Assembly (NCBI GenBank): GCA_016718875.1
Contig: JADKBL010000041.1
Coordinates: 1 to 43,874, forward strand
Reading direction: 5' to 3'
Length of the DNA stretch: 43,874 bases
DNA from: Bacteroidota bacterium
GTDB taxonomy: Bacteria > Bacteroidota > Bacteroidia > Bacteroidales > VadinHA17
Part shown: positions 7,639 to 15,985 of the stretch, one piece after another
Position numbering within the stretch: position 1 is the first letter of the stretch
Layout of the letters: the number at the start of each line of letters is the position of its first letter
Program-made: the position numbers and the translations under genes
Notes under the pieces: model-generated
Told to the model about the DNA's origin: nothing
Seen by the model: the letters and a program-made list of their open reading frames with translations, nothing else
Databases searched by the model: none

Positions 7639-8916
7639 ATGGGTCAAATAGTTAGTGTTCATGCTCGTGAGATTCTTGATTCCCGCGGCAATCCTACAAT
7701 TGAAGTTGATGTAACAACAGCCAGCGGTTTCTTTGGCAGGGCTGCAGTTCCATCTGGTGCATCTACCGGTGAAAATGAGGCACTTGAACTGAGAGATGGT
7801 GATAAGAACCGTTATCTCGGAAAAGGTGTACTAAAGGCAGTTCATAATGTAAATAATGTTATAGCAGAAGAGGTTATCGGTATGGATGTTACCGAACAGG
7901 CTGCCATTGACAAGAAGATGATCGACCTTGATGGTACAAAAACAAAGAGTAACCTTGGTGCAAATGCAATCCTGGGAGTTTCTCTTGCTGTTGCAAAAGC
8001 TGCAGCTCAGTATCATGGTCTGCCATTGTACCGATATATCGGTGGCTCAAATGCAGTTACTCTTCCGGTTCCGATGATGAACATAATCAATGGGGGTTCA
8101 CATTCTGATGCTCCTATCGCATTCCAGGAATTTATGATCCGGCCGGTTGGCGCTCCTTCATTCAAGGAAGGCCTCCGCATGGGCGCAGAAGTATTCCATG
8201 CTCTGAAAAAAGTTCTTAAGGAACGCGGACTCAGTACAGCTGTTGGCGATGAAGGTGGATTTGCTCCAAAATTTGAAGGTACTGAGGATGCTCTGGAGAC
8301 AATTATCAAAGCTATTGGTGCTGCAGGATACAAAGCTGGTTCAGATATCACAATAGGACTCGATTGCGCTGCTTCTGAGTTTTATAAGGAAGGTATGTAT
8401 AACTATTCAAAATTTGAAGGCCCGAAAGGTGCAAGAAGAACCTCAAAGGAACAGGTTGACTTTATTGAGCAGCTTGTAAATAAATATCCTATTGATTCTG
8501 TTGAGGATGGAATGGCTGAAGGTGACTGGGACGGATGGAAAATGCTTACAGACAGGATTGGCAAGAAAATACAGATCGTTGGTGATGATGTATTTGTAAC
8601 AAATGTCGAGTATCTGAAAAAAGGTATTGACATGGGTTGTGCAAACTCTATTCTTATCAAAGTTAACCAGATCGGAAGCCTTACCGAAACTCTTGCTTGT
8701 ATCGAAATGGCTCACAGGGCAGGTTATACTACAGTAACTTCACATCGTTCAGGCGAGACAGAAGATTCAACTATTGCTGATATAGCTGTGGCTACCAATT
8801 CAGGTCAGATCAAGACAGGATCAGCCAGCAGGACCGACAGGATCTGCAAATACAACCAGCTGCTCAGGATTGAAGAAGCACTTGGTGACCTGGCTGTTTA
8901 CGGATATAAAAAATAG
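7639..8916 (+). CDS. eno: enolase (phosphopyruvate hydratase)
   Basis: Converts 2-phosphoglycerate to phosphoenolpyruvate in glycolysis; cytoplasmic, magnesium dependent. The 425 residues show the N-terminal ARSxxDSRGNPTIEVDV-type segment (AREILDSRGNPTIEVDV), the catalytic loop VPSGASTGENEALELRDGD, NIINGGSHSDAPIAFQEFM, VGDEGGFAP (catalytic Glu), SVEDGMAEGDWDGW, IVGDDVFVTN, ILIKVNQIGS (catalytic Lys) and TSHRSGETEDSTIADIAVAT. It stands alone between two terminators. I could not identify a convincing promoter in the 39 bases after the rplQ terminator. Confidence 0.98.
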   Translation: MGQIVSVHAREILDSRGNPTIEVDVTTASGFFGRAAVPSGASTGENEALELRDGDKNRYLGKGVLKAVHNVNNVIAEEVIGMDVTEQAAIDKKMIDLDGTKTKSNLGANAILGVSLAVAKAAAQYHGLPLYRYIGGSNAVTLPVPMMNIINGGSHSDAPIAFQEFMIRPVGAPSFKEGLRMGAEVFHALKKVLKERGLSTAVGDEGGFAPKFEGTEDALETIIKAIGAAGYKAGSDITIGLDCAASEFYKEGMYNYSKFEGPKGARRTSKEQVDFIEQLVNKYPIDSVEDGMAEGDWDGWKMLTDRIGKKIQIVGDDVFVTNVEYLKKGIDMGCANSILIKVNQIGSLTETLACIEMAHRAGYTTVTSHRSGETEDSTIADIAVATNSGQIKTGSASRTDRICKYNQLLRIEEALGDLAVYGYKK

Positions 8917-8935
8917 TCACAAATTCTATTATAAT

Positions 8936-8967
8936 AAAAGGGTTGTCGGTGTTGGCAACCCTTTTTT
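8936..8967 (+). terminator. intrinsic terminator after eno
   Basis: Inverted repeat AAAAGGGTTG (8936-8945) with CAACCCTTTT (8956-8965) and a T run to 8967, 20 bases after the eno stop. Confidence 0.88.
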
Positions 8968-8972
8968 AATTG

Positions 8973-9070
8973 CCTCACCCCAACCCCTCTCCTGCGAGGA
9001 GAGGGGCTAAGCCTGCAATCGATGATTTTTTCTCCCCTTCTCCCCTGGGAGAAGGGGCCGGGGGATGAGG
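8973..9070. repeat. dispersed double-hairpin intergenic repeat
   Basis: Two perfect hairpins sit inside an outer imperfect inverted repeat. CCCCTCTCCT (8984-8993) pairs with AGGAGAGGGG (8997-9006); CCCCTTCTCCC (9034-9044) pairs with GGGAGAAGGGG (9047-9057). The ends CCTCACCCC and GGGGATGAGG are also complementary. From general knowledge, this CCTCACCCCAACCCCTCTCC type of sequence is a widespread dispersed repeat in environmental bacterial genomes. Here it separates eno from the RNA-like region. No coding role is seen. Confidence 0.75.
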
Positions 9071-9150
9071 TAGATAAAGGTCTTCCGACGTTATTAACAA
9101 CTATTAACAACTTCTGTTTATATCAGGTTTACAACAACAATGCCCAAAAC

Positions 9151-9181
9151 TTGCAAATTGACCATTACCATATTAAATTTG
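9151..9181 (+). promoter_or_regulatory. Bacteroidetes-type promoter for the structured RNA
   Basis: TTG at 9151-9153, a 20-base spacer, and TAAATTTG at 9174-9181, an exact match to the phylum -7 consensus TAnnTTTG with normal spacing. The start of transcription would be near 9188. No open reading frame with coding features begins downstream, so it most likely drives the non-coding RNA at 9188-9681. Confidence 0.7.
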
Positions 9182-9187
9182 ATATAT

Positions 9188-9681
9188 CAGGTGAGCGATA
9201 AAAGACTGCTCGAATGATGTGGAGACAGAAAAAGATACTTAATTGAATCATTATCAGTCTCGGTCAGACCCTCGGGTCTGCGCAACAGGAGAGCCGAAGT
9301 CTGAACTAAGGGACTCCGCGCCCCCGATGTTCAGAAGATCACCAAAGTTCGGAAACGTTCTTTAATCGATTGAGTCACAGGGCTTCAGAAATGAAGGGCT
9401 TCGGCCAAAGGTTATCTGAAACTAATGCCACTGCCTTCGGGGAGCGAGCAAAAGAGCCTGAATGACACTTCGTCCCGGAAAGATTGCCGCAAGGCAGGAA
9501 AAAGGGACAGCCGGAAGGTTTTGCCATAACAAGCATTACCGGAAAGCCAGGGGTTGCGTAGCAGATCTTGTATTTAGCATGGCAGCCGGTCAGAATAACA
9601 GTAATCTGACATCGTTAGCAGCCTCGGCCGCAAACGGTGGATGGGAACTACTCCTAGAGTTTAGTTCCCATCATTGTTTTT
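9188..9681 (+). ncRNA. candidate large structured RNA of unknown class
   Basis: About 490 bases between a good promoter and a good terminator, with no credible protein. Visible pairings: AATGAT 9213-9218 with ATCATT 9247-9252, crossed by GAGAC 9222-9226 with GTCTC 9257-9261 (a possible pseudoknot); CAGACCC 9265-9271 with GGGTCTG 9274-9280; TCTGAAC 9300-9306 with GTTCAGA 9329-9335; a long-range GCCGAAG 9293-9299 with CTTCGGC 9399-9405; CTTCA-GAAA-TGAAG 9383-9396 and TGCC-GCAA-GGCA 9485-9496, both with GNRA tetraloops; GTCCC 9472-9476 with GGGAC 9504-9508; GTCAGA 9589-9594 with TCTGAC 9605-9610. It is more GC-rich than the nearby AT-rich spacers. I do not recognise RNase P RNA, tmRNA, SRP RNA, 6S RNA or an intron in it. 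Boundaries are inferred from the promoter and terminator. Confidence 0.6.
9640..9681 (+). terminator. intrinsic terminator of the structured RNA
   Basis: Perfect 11-bp inverted repeat GATGGGAACTA (9640-9650) with TAGTTCCCATC (9662-9672), followed after four bases by a T run at 9677-9681. It defines the 3' end of the candidate RNA upstream of ubiD. Confidence 0.85.
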
Positions 9682-9760
9682 ATACCCTCCCTTTTTTAAT
9701 GTCATACGCCTGTCCTATTCCCTTATTGAATATCTTTGAAACCTGAAAACTAATAACCGG

Positions 9761-11662
9761 ATGACATATTCAAAGCTTGGAGATTTCATAAATAAGCTTG
9801 ATCAGGAAAACGAACTGATAACAATTGAACACTTTGTCGATCCTGTCCTGGAGATAACAGAGATAACCGACCGTATAACCAAATCAAACGGGAAAGCTCT
9901 GCTTTTTAAAAATACAGGAACAAATTTCCCTATTCTTATTAATGCTTATGGTTCCGATAAAAGGATGCTTCTTGCTCTTGGTAGAGCTAATTACGATGAA
10001 GCTGGGATTGAAATAGAGAATATATTCACCCAACTTACAGATAAAAGCAGTTCTCTTATCGGTAAATTGAAAATGCTTCCCCGTCTTTTAAAGCTGGCAG
10101 CAATTATGCCTTCCTCGTCCAGGAGTAAAGGCACTTGCCAGGAGGTAATTCAAACGAACCCCGATCTGGGTATTCTACCTGTTCTTAAATGCTGGCCGCA
10201 TGACGGAGGAAGATTTATTACCCTGCCAATGGTGCATACTGTTCATCCCTCCACAGGTAAGTCAAATGTAGGAATGTACAGAATGCAGGTACTCGACAGG
10301 AATACCACAGCCATGCACTGGCAGCGTCATAAAACCGGTGCTAACCATTTCGAAGCATGGAAAAAGACCGGCAAAAAGATGCCTGTCGCGGTTGCACTCG
10401 GTGGCGATCCGGTCTACGCCTATTCGGCTACAGCACCTCTTCCTGAAAATATAAATGAGTACATTCTGGCAGGATTTCTCCGCAAAAAAAAGGTGAGGCT
10501 TGTAAAGTGCCTCACAAACGAGCTGTATGTTCCCTCCGATGCAGATATTGTAATTGAAGGCTATGTGGATCCTTCCGAAGAGATGATCTGGGAAGGTCCT
10601 TTTGGTGATCATACCGGATTCTACTCTCTGGCTGACTGGTATCCCAGATTTCATGTTACATGTATTACTCATTGCAGAAATGCTGTTTATCCTGCTACCA
10701 TTGTAGGTGTTCCTCCTCAGGAAGATGCCTGGCTCGCAAAAGCCACCGAACGAATTTTTCTTGCACCGGTAAGGGTTACACTTCAGCCTGAAATATCCGA
10801 CTTTCATTTGCCTGAAGCTGGTGTTGCCCATAATCTGATGGTGGTAAAAATCGACAAGAGCTATCCTGGCCAGGGATTGAAAGTCCTAAGTTCAATGTTT
10901 GGAACCGGACAGATGATGTTTACAAAATATCTGATAACAGTCAGCGGTGATGTTGATATAAGGAATTACACTGACCTTGCACAACACATATTCAGAAACA
11001 CTGATTTCAGCAGAGATCTGCTTTTTACAAGAGGTCCTCTTGATGTTCTTGATCATGCCTCAGATTCATTCTCAGTTGGAGGTAAAATGGGTATTGATGC
11101 AACTGTAAAACAACCTGAGGAGCTATTATACAGAAATGAAGAAAAGATAGATATTAATTCATCTTTTGAAAACAATTTTGACAAACTGGTTGAATCTGGT
11201 ATTTTAACCGGTTATAACCTGAATCTTGCATTAAGCGGCATTCCTGTCTATATTATTTCAGCTGACAGAACCAGAAATCCGGCTATTATCGGAATAATCG
11301 TTTCAGAGTTAAGAAAAATTTGCAGGGGAACCGGATCAATACTCTTTCTTGTTGTTGATCATACTGTTGACCCTCTTGATATTTTTACAACATCATGGCA
11401 GATACTTGGTAATTCTGATCCTCAGAGAGACCATTTTAATATCTCAGATTCTTCCATCCTAATTGATGGCACCATAAAGGCATACAGGGAGGGCGGATTT
11501 CCAAGGAAATGGCCTAATGTTGTTTGTTCTGATGAAGTTACAATTGAAAACATCGACAAGAAGTGGGATATGCTTGGTCTGGGCGGTTTCATATCTTCTC
11601 CTTCAAAAAAAATCATCTCCCTGAGGCGTAATGGGAAAGATGAGATATCACTTTTAAGGTGA
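9761..11662 (+). CDS. UbiD-family decarboxylase (probable menaquinone pathway)
   Basis: 633 residues, longer than the roughly 500 of E. coli UbiD but usual for the Bacteroidota form. These enzymes use prenylated FMN to decarboxylate aromatic or unsaturated acids. The hallmark EGPFGDHTGFYS, with acidic residues of the active site, is near residue 277. Other family blocks are HDGGRFITLPMVHT, GMYRMQVLDRNTTAMHWQRH and GVPPQEDAWLAKATERIFL. In phyla that use menaquinone, this protein is usually assigned to quinone biosynthesis, but the substrate cannot be read here and no ubiX or men gene is adjacent. The start is ATG 9761; TATCTTTG at 9731-9738 matches the -7 promoter element, although its -33 element is weak. 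Confidence 0.88.
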   Translation: MTYSKLGDFINKLDQENELITIEHFVDPVLEITEITDRITKSNGKALLFKNTGTNFPILINAYGSDKRMLLALGRANYDEAGIEIENIFTQLTDKSSSLIGKLKMLPRLLKLAAIMPSSSRSKGTCQEVIQTNPDLGILPVLKCWPHDGGRFITLPMVHTVHPSTGKSNVGMYRMQVLDRNTTAMHWQRHKTGANHFEAWKKTGKKMPVAVALGGDPVYAYSATAPLPENINEYILAGFLRKKKVRLVKCLTNELYVPSDADIVIEGYVDPSEEMIWEGPFGDHTGFYSLADWYPRFHVTCITHCRNAVYPATIVGVPPQEDAWLAKATERIFLAPVRVTLQPEISDFHLPEAGVAHNLMVVKIDKSYPGQGLKVLSSMFGTGQMMFTKYLITVSGDVDIRNYTDLAQHIFRNTDFSRDLLFTRGPLDVLDHASDSFSVGGKMGIDATVKQPEELLYRNEEKIDINSSFENNFDKLVESGILTGYNLNLALSGIPVYIISADRTRNPAIIGIIVSELRKICRGTGSILFLVVDHTVDPLDIFTTSWQILGNSDPQRDHFNISDSSILIDGTIKAYREGGFPRKWPNVVCSDEVTIENIDKKWDMLGLGGFISSPSKKIISLRRNGKDEISLLR

Positions 11663-11671
11663 TCTTTTATA

Positions 11672-11703
11672 TTGTGAAACTTCAGATAATTAGCCTATTT
11701 TTG
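11672..11703 (+). promoter_or_regulatory. Bacteroidetes-type promoter, SpoIIE-like gene
   Basis: TTG 11672-11674, a 21-base spacer and TATTTTTG 11696-11703. Transcription would start only a few bases before ATG 11711, so the message is leaderless or the true start codon is farther down. Confidence 0.5.
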
Positions 11704-11710
11704 TTATCTG

Positions 11711-12745
11711 ATGTGGGTTGCTTATCATACATGTTGGCCATCCTGTTTAAGCACTGCTCCAGGCGGACTTAAAGGATTACTTTCTTTCTCTTTTATCGGA
11801 ACAATTGATCCTTATCACAAGATTGCTTTTTTTGGTTCACTGTTTGTGATCCTCTGTTTTTTTCTGGTTATTACTTTGTTTAAAAGGCTTAACCTGATAA
11901 GAAAACTTCTTTCAGAGAAGGAAGAATCACTTGCACTTATTGCACAACAGAAGCTGGATCTTGAAATCAGGGAGAAGAGCATTACCGACAGTCTTTTGTA
12001 TGCCCAGCGTATTCAGGAAGCAAGGCTTCCCAGCGAAGATTATTTCAGGGACCATTTTCCATCATCCTTTATATTCTTCAAACCAAAGGACATAGTGAGC
12101 GGAGACTTTTACTGGATAGGAGAGAAGGATGAATGGATATTTATTGTTGCTGCTGACTGTACAGGACATGGAGTATCAGGAGCCCTTATGTCGATGATAG
12201 GAATGGAGATTATTGAAAATGCTATTTCAGAAGATAATATTGTCAGTCCCTCAAAGATACTCTCCTCACTTAATCTTGCACTTGAAAAAACATTCAGCCG
12301 GAAGAAAAACATAGGAACAATTATCAGGGATGGCATGGATGTAGGAATATGTGCTTTTAACGGACAGAGTAAAAAGATAATTTATTCCGGAGCATTTATT
12401 CCTCTTTACCTGCTGCGGAATAACAGCCTCAACCAGATTAGTGGCGATAAAATAATTATCGGTATGAATCCTGGAAAGATTCCATATACTGAGCATGAGA
12501 TTGAAGTACAGGATGATGACATGATTTATCTCTTCTCCGACGGATATGTTGATCAGTTTGGAGGGAAGGATAATAAGAAGTTTATGTACCGCAGGTTAAG
12601 ATATCTTCTGCTTACTATTCACAAATTTGATATCATTGATCAGAAATCAATACTTGAAGAGAATCTAAGGACATGGATGGGGACAAACACCCAGGTGGAT
12701 GACATTATGATCATCGGTTTTAAGCCCTCAGAGAAGATTAAATGA
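11711..12745 (+). CDS. membrane-anchored SpoIIE-type serine phosphatase
   Basis: PP2C-like (SpoIIE/RsbU) phosphatase domain, normally acting on phosphorylated anti-sigma-factor antagonists or similar regulators. One membrane segment lies at about residues 37-56 (IAFFGSLFVILCFFLVITLF). A coiled linker (SEKEESLALIAQQKLDLEIR) follows, then the catalytic domain from about 95: SLLYAQRIQEARLP, KPKDIVSGDFYW, VAADCTGHGVSGALMS with metal-binding Asp, and near the C-terminus LFSDGYVDQFGG. No sensor domain is attached. The first 25 residues look unlike protein sequence and the promoter lies almost on ATG 11711, so the start is uncertain. The end overlaps by 8 bases, tail to tail, with the hybrid regulator on the - strand. 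Confidence 0.87.
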   Translation: MWVAYHTCWPSCLSTAPGGLKGLLSFSFIGTIDPYHKIAFFGSLFVILCFFLVITLFKRLNLIRKLLSEKEESLALIAQQKLDLEIREKSITDSLLYAQRIQEARLPSEDYFRDHFPSSFIFFKPKDIVSGDFYWIGEKDEWIFIVAADCTGHGVSGALMSMIGMEIIENAISEDNIVSPSKILSSLNLALEKTFSRKKNIGTIIRDGMDVGICAFNGQSKKIIYSGAFIPLYLLRNNSLNQISGDKIIIGMNPGKIPYTEHEIEVQDDDMIYLFSDGYVDQFGGKDNKKFMYRRLRYLLLTIHKFDIIDQKSILEENLRTWMGTNTQVDDIMIIGFKPSEKIK

Positions 12746-14087
12746 TCTGCCTGATCTTTTCTACAAGGTTAACAGGCTGGAATGGCTTACTGATATAATC
12801 ATCAGCTCCGGCTGAAAGGCACTTCTCCTTATCCCCGATCATGGCATTTGCTGTAATGGCGATTATGGGAACATGACTGTTAGTTGTTGATTCAAGTGCC
12901 CTTATTTTTTCAGTAGCAGTAAGTCCGTTCATCACCGGCATCTGAATATCCATCAGAATCAGATCGTAATTGTTGGTGCCAAACATATCGAGCGCCTCTT
13001 TACCGTTAGTTACAGAATCAATGCTTTGAACCAGAGGTTTTAAGGTCAGGAGTGTTATTTTCTGATTAATTATATTATCCTCAACCAGCAGTACCTTGAG
13101 ATCCTTAAGTTCTTTGTGTGTTTTTTCCTTTCTTACAAGTTTTTCAATCCTGGTGGAAGGTTCCTTAATTCCCGTTTCAGGGATGATACTTTTTATAGAT
13201 AAATAAATTGTAAGTCTTGAAATATCTTTTCCGGAATCCTGAACATATCTTCCCCTGCTAAGTGCAATAAGCCTGGCGGCATGACTTCCTTCCGGACTCT
13301 TTTCATCAATAATCAACATCTCTGTATCTGCTTCCAGTGTTATTGTAAGGAGACTCTCTCCGGTTGAAGTCCCGGTTGCTTTCAGGTCTATCGAGATTTT
13401 TGTGGATCTTCCCGGATTCTCTTTTTCAATACGGCTGAAAATATCGAGAAAAATCTGTTTAATGCTTACGGGATCACCAATGCATTCAAGTTCCCCGGGA
13501 ATTGCTTTGTCAATAATGAAGTGAATTCTGACATTGGCTTTGAGCTTGTACAGTTCAATAACATGCTCTACTGCCGAAAGAATATTGAATCTTATCAGCT
13601 TTCTCGACTCATAGCTCATATTCTCCGCGGCCTGCATTGTTAATTCATTAACAGTATTAACCATGCTTTTTGTTGAGGCAACAAATGTTTCAAGAAGTTC
13701 CTTCTGTTTTATGCTAAGGTCTGATTCGTTGAATAATTCGCCTGTAATTACAAGATTGTTAAGAGGTTCTCTTATTTTATGAGAAAAATCCGTAATTATC
13801 CTGTCTTTTCTGCTGTCAGTTTTCAGAAAAGAGCCTATTGAGTCTTTGTATTTCCTGTTGATCTGAGATATCTTTTTGAAAATAATCAGCCCAAGTGATG
13901 CAGCAGTTACAACTATGCAACCTGCAAACAAAGGTTGATTAAAAGCAATAAGCATTACTGCAAATATCAGAGCAAACATTGAAATGATCAGGTACCTCTC
14001 AATGAGTTTTATCCTTCCGTATGAAAAATCTTCATTTTCCATCCCGGATTTGTTTTCATTGCTTTTAGCTGAATCTTCAATACCCAT
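12738..14087 (-). CDS. histidine-kinase-like/receiver hybrid with degenerate ATPase domain
   Basis: 449 residues. Two membrane segments (about 31-50 and 54-71) come first, then a HisKA dimerisation domain with a possible phospho-accepting His103 in DFSHKIREPLNNL, a CA-like region at about 150-310, and a receiver domain at about 329-449 (LLVEDNIINQ, phospho-accepting Asp380 in LILMDIQMPVMNG, and ITANA, SKPF). The CA region keeps the fold outline but lacks a clear N box (IFLDIFSRIEK in place of LxNLLxNA) and the DxGxG glycine box, so ATP binding is doubtful. It may be a phosphotransfer or scaffold protein. Convergent with the SpoIIE-like phosphatase, which could be a signalling partner; that link is inferred from position alone. 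Confidence 0.85.
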   Translation of the reverse strand: MGIEDSAKSNENKSGMENEDFSYGRIKLIERYLIISMFALIFAVMLIAFNQPLFAGCIVVTAASLGLIIFKKISQINRKYKDSIGSFLKTDSRKDRIITDFSHKIREPLNNLVITGELFNESDLSIKQKELLETFVASTKSMVNTVNELTMQAAENMSYESRKLIRFNILSAVEHVIELYKLKANVRIHFIIDKAIPGELECIGDPVSIKQIFLDIFSRIEKENPGRSTKISIDLKATGTSTGESLLTITLEADTEMLIIDEKSPEGSHAARLIALSRGRYVQDSGKDISRLTIYLSIKSIIPETGIKEPSTRIEKLVRKEKTHKELKDLKVLLVEDNIINQKITLLTLKPLVQSIDSVTNGKEALDMFGTNNYDLILMDIQMPVMNGLTATEKIRALESTTNSHVPIIAITANAMIGDKEKCLSAGADDYISKPFQPVNLVEKIRQII

Positions 14088-14237
14088 ATAAGATATATTT
14101 GGATTATGTAAAATTAATGAAAATAAAGCTTAAAAATATACATAACTGTAAATTAACTACCTTTGACTTAATTCGCTATTTTTGTCGTTGTGGTACGAAA
14201 TTTGAAACAACTCTGTAAAATTCATGGAGATAAGAAA

Positions 14238-14993
14238 ATGGCTAGGAGAATAGTAAGCGTTTTAGGGATAATTATCTACGCCACAGCTCTTTTGACGATA
14301 AATGCGCAGGATCAGCAGAAGGAGGGAATGGCTAAATATACACCCGATTTCAAGTTCAGGGATGGCGTTTTCCTTGATTTTGAAATGGTAAAGCAGAATA
14401 AACCTATTCCAAAAGCAAAACTTCTTGCATCATTTGATTACAATGACCGGGAGTTTTTCAAAAAGATATTTGAAATGGACAAAATCTACTTCTATGATGA
14501 TATTGGAGTCAGGCAGGAGGTAGATAAAAACTCAGTATGGGGATATGCCCGCAATGGCATTCTTTATATTCAGGTTCAGGAAGGTTTTAACAGGATCACT
14601 TTTGTCGGGAATATTTGTCACTTCGTAGCCGATATAACAACTGAGGACAGCAGATACTACAATAACCCTTATTCTCCGTATGGCTACTATGATCCTTATT
14701 ATTCTCCATATTCTTATGGCAGTTATTATTCACCATACTCCTCTTACAGTCCGTATTATTCGCCATATGGCCGGTCGCCATCTACCAGAACAGAGCTGCG
14801 GCAATTTATTATTGACTGGGAAACAGGTAAGGTTATGGAATTTGAAACTGACAATACTGAGCTTCTTCTGATGAAGGACCCTGCCCTTTATGAGGAGTAT
14901 GTGCAGCTTTCCCGGAGCAAGAAAAAAGATCTTATGTTCGTTTATATCAGAAAATTCAATGAGAAAAATCCACTCTATTTACCAGTCGAATAA
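14238..14993 (+). CDS. secreted protein of unknown function with Tyr/Ser/Pro-rich segment
   Basis: I do not recognise a family. ATG 14238 is chosen over GTG 14190 because it follows a GGAGATAAGAAA stretch and begins directly with a signal peptide (MARRIVSVLGIIIYATALLT, then INAQ). The 251-residue protein has a low-complexity run at about 140-178 with five SPY triplets and over a dozen tyrosines, flanked by ordinary folded-looking sequence (FDYNDREFFKKIFEMDKIYF before; LRQFIIDWETGKVMEFETD after). It is probably periplasmic or outer-membrane associated. TATTTTTG at 14177-14184 matches the -7 promoter element. The next gene starts 10 bases after its stop, so the pair likely forms an operon. Confidence 0.75.
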   Translation: MARRIVSVLGIIIYATALLTINAQDQQKEGMAKYTPDFKFRDGVFLDFEMVKQNKPIPKAKLLASFDYNDREFFKKIFEMDKIYFYDDIGVRQEVDKNSVWGYARNGILYIQVQEGFNRITFVGNICHFVADITTEDSRYYNNPYSPYGYYDPYYSPYSYGSYYSPYSSYSPYYSPYGRSPSTRTELRQFIIDWETGKVMEFETDNTELLLMKDPALYEEYVQLSRSKKKDLMFVYIRKFNEKNPLYLPVE

Positions 14994-15003
14994 TACTATT
15001 ATT

Positions 15004-15849
15004 ATGAAAACGAAGTTAACTGCAGTTATACTGCTTCTTTCAACAATGATTTTGAGCGGTCAGGCTCCTTTTCCAAACAAAGATGAGATCAAGCAGTTTA
15101 TTGCTTCAAAGACCTGCGTTGTACTTGAGCAGGACCAGTTCTCTTCATATAATGTATTCATAAAGGAAGCAGTAAAGAAATACTGGACTCTTACACCTTA
15201 CCAGCTTATTACAGTTCAGGAATTCAATAAGATGCGCCGTGATCCGGCTTATTCTTTCATCGTTCTTACACAAACAAACTATGAAAAGGATAAAGCAAAT
15301 ACACTGTATAATTTTCTGAACCTTCTCCAGGGAAAGGATGTCAGCAAACTTGGAGAACTTCCTGAGATTTGTGCTATCCCGCTATCATTTGCAGGGGAGG
15401 ATGACTATGACTATAACTATAAATTCGGTGCAATTCTTCTCTTCATGCAGAAACATGCCCAGATGATCAGTGCGGATCCTTCTCTTACTGGAAGAAAGTA
15501 TCTCAAATATTACAATGACAATATACCAAAGGTAAGCGGAAAGACAATTCTTATAAAGGAAGAAGATCTGGCACCTGAAGTATCAACTATCGACAAGATA
15601 AAAGCCATTTATCCTCATAATGTTGAAATTGTGACCGAAGAAGACATTGTGAAAGCGATTCAGGAAAAAACTCCCAATACACTAATTCTTCACAAGGTTG
15701 GTCCACGGGAGGAAAAAAATGCAGGACTATGCTTTAAAATGCTTATCGGAACAGATGATTCAGACATGTATTATTACCATCAGCACAAGATAAGTAAATC
15801 TGCTCCCAACGGACTTCTTGCTGATGATCTTAAACGTTTGTCAAAATAG
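15004..15849 (+). CDS. secreted protein of unknown function
   Basis: 281 residues from ATG 15004; the open frame reaches back to 14890, but that part overlaps the previous gene and lacks a signal. The N-terminus MKTKLTAVILLLSTMILSGQ is a signal peptide ending at about residue 20. The mature part has no cysteine-rich or repeat region, and no motif that I can name. The start of the mature part (PNKDEIKQFIASKTCVVLEQ) and a second repeat-like stretch at about 190-220 (KTILIKEEDLAPEVSTIDKI) suggest a mixed alpha/beta fold. The 10-base spacing suggests co-transcription with the Tyr-rich protein before it. Confidence 0.75.
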   Translation: MKTKLTAVILLLSTMILSGQAPFPNKDEIKQFIASKTCVVLEQDQFSSYNVFIKEAVKKYWTLTPYQLITVQEFNKMRRDPAYSFIVLTQTNYEKDKANTLYNFLNLLQGKDVSKLGELPEICAIPLSFAGEDDYDYNYKFGAILLFMQKHAQMISADPSLTGRKYLKYYNDNIPKVSGKTILIKEEDLAPEVSTIDKIKAIYPHNVEIVTEEDIVKAIQEKTPNTLILHKVGPREEKNAGLCFKMLIGTDDSDMYYYHQHKISKSAPNGLLADDLKRLSK

Positions 15850-15985
15850 TTTCCATGCAGCAAATGGTAATTTTAAACGTCTTTGAGATAACTAAGGTAT
15901 CCGGGAAGGCATGAAGCATTGTTGGCTTTCTTGCAATGACAGATAACCTTGAAAAGATGAATTACTTACGAAAAAGGTTGAAGCC

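Noticed and set aside
9188..9681. RNase P RNA, tmRNA, SRP RNA or group I/II intron as identity of the structured RNA
   Set aside because: The conserved RNase P block GAGGAAAGTCC, a tRNA-like end with a tag ORF, the SRP GGTCAGG-GGAA-AGCAGCC core and a group II domain V were all looked for and not found.
9462..9746. Open frame of 94 codons inside the RNA-like region
   Set aside because: It spans the terminator hairpin and the ubiD promoter area, has no recognisable start context or protein-like composition, and conflicts with the RNA pairings.
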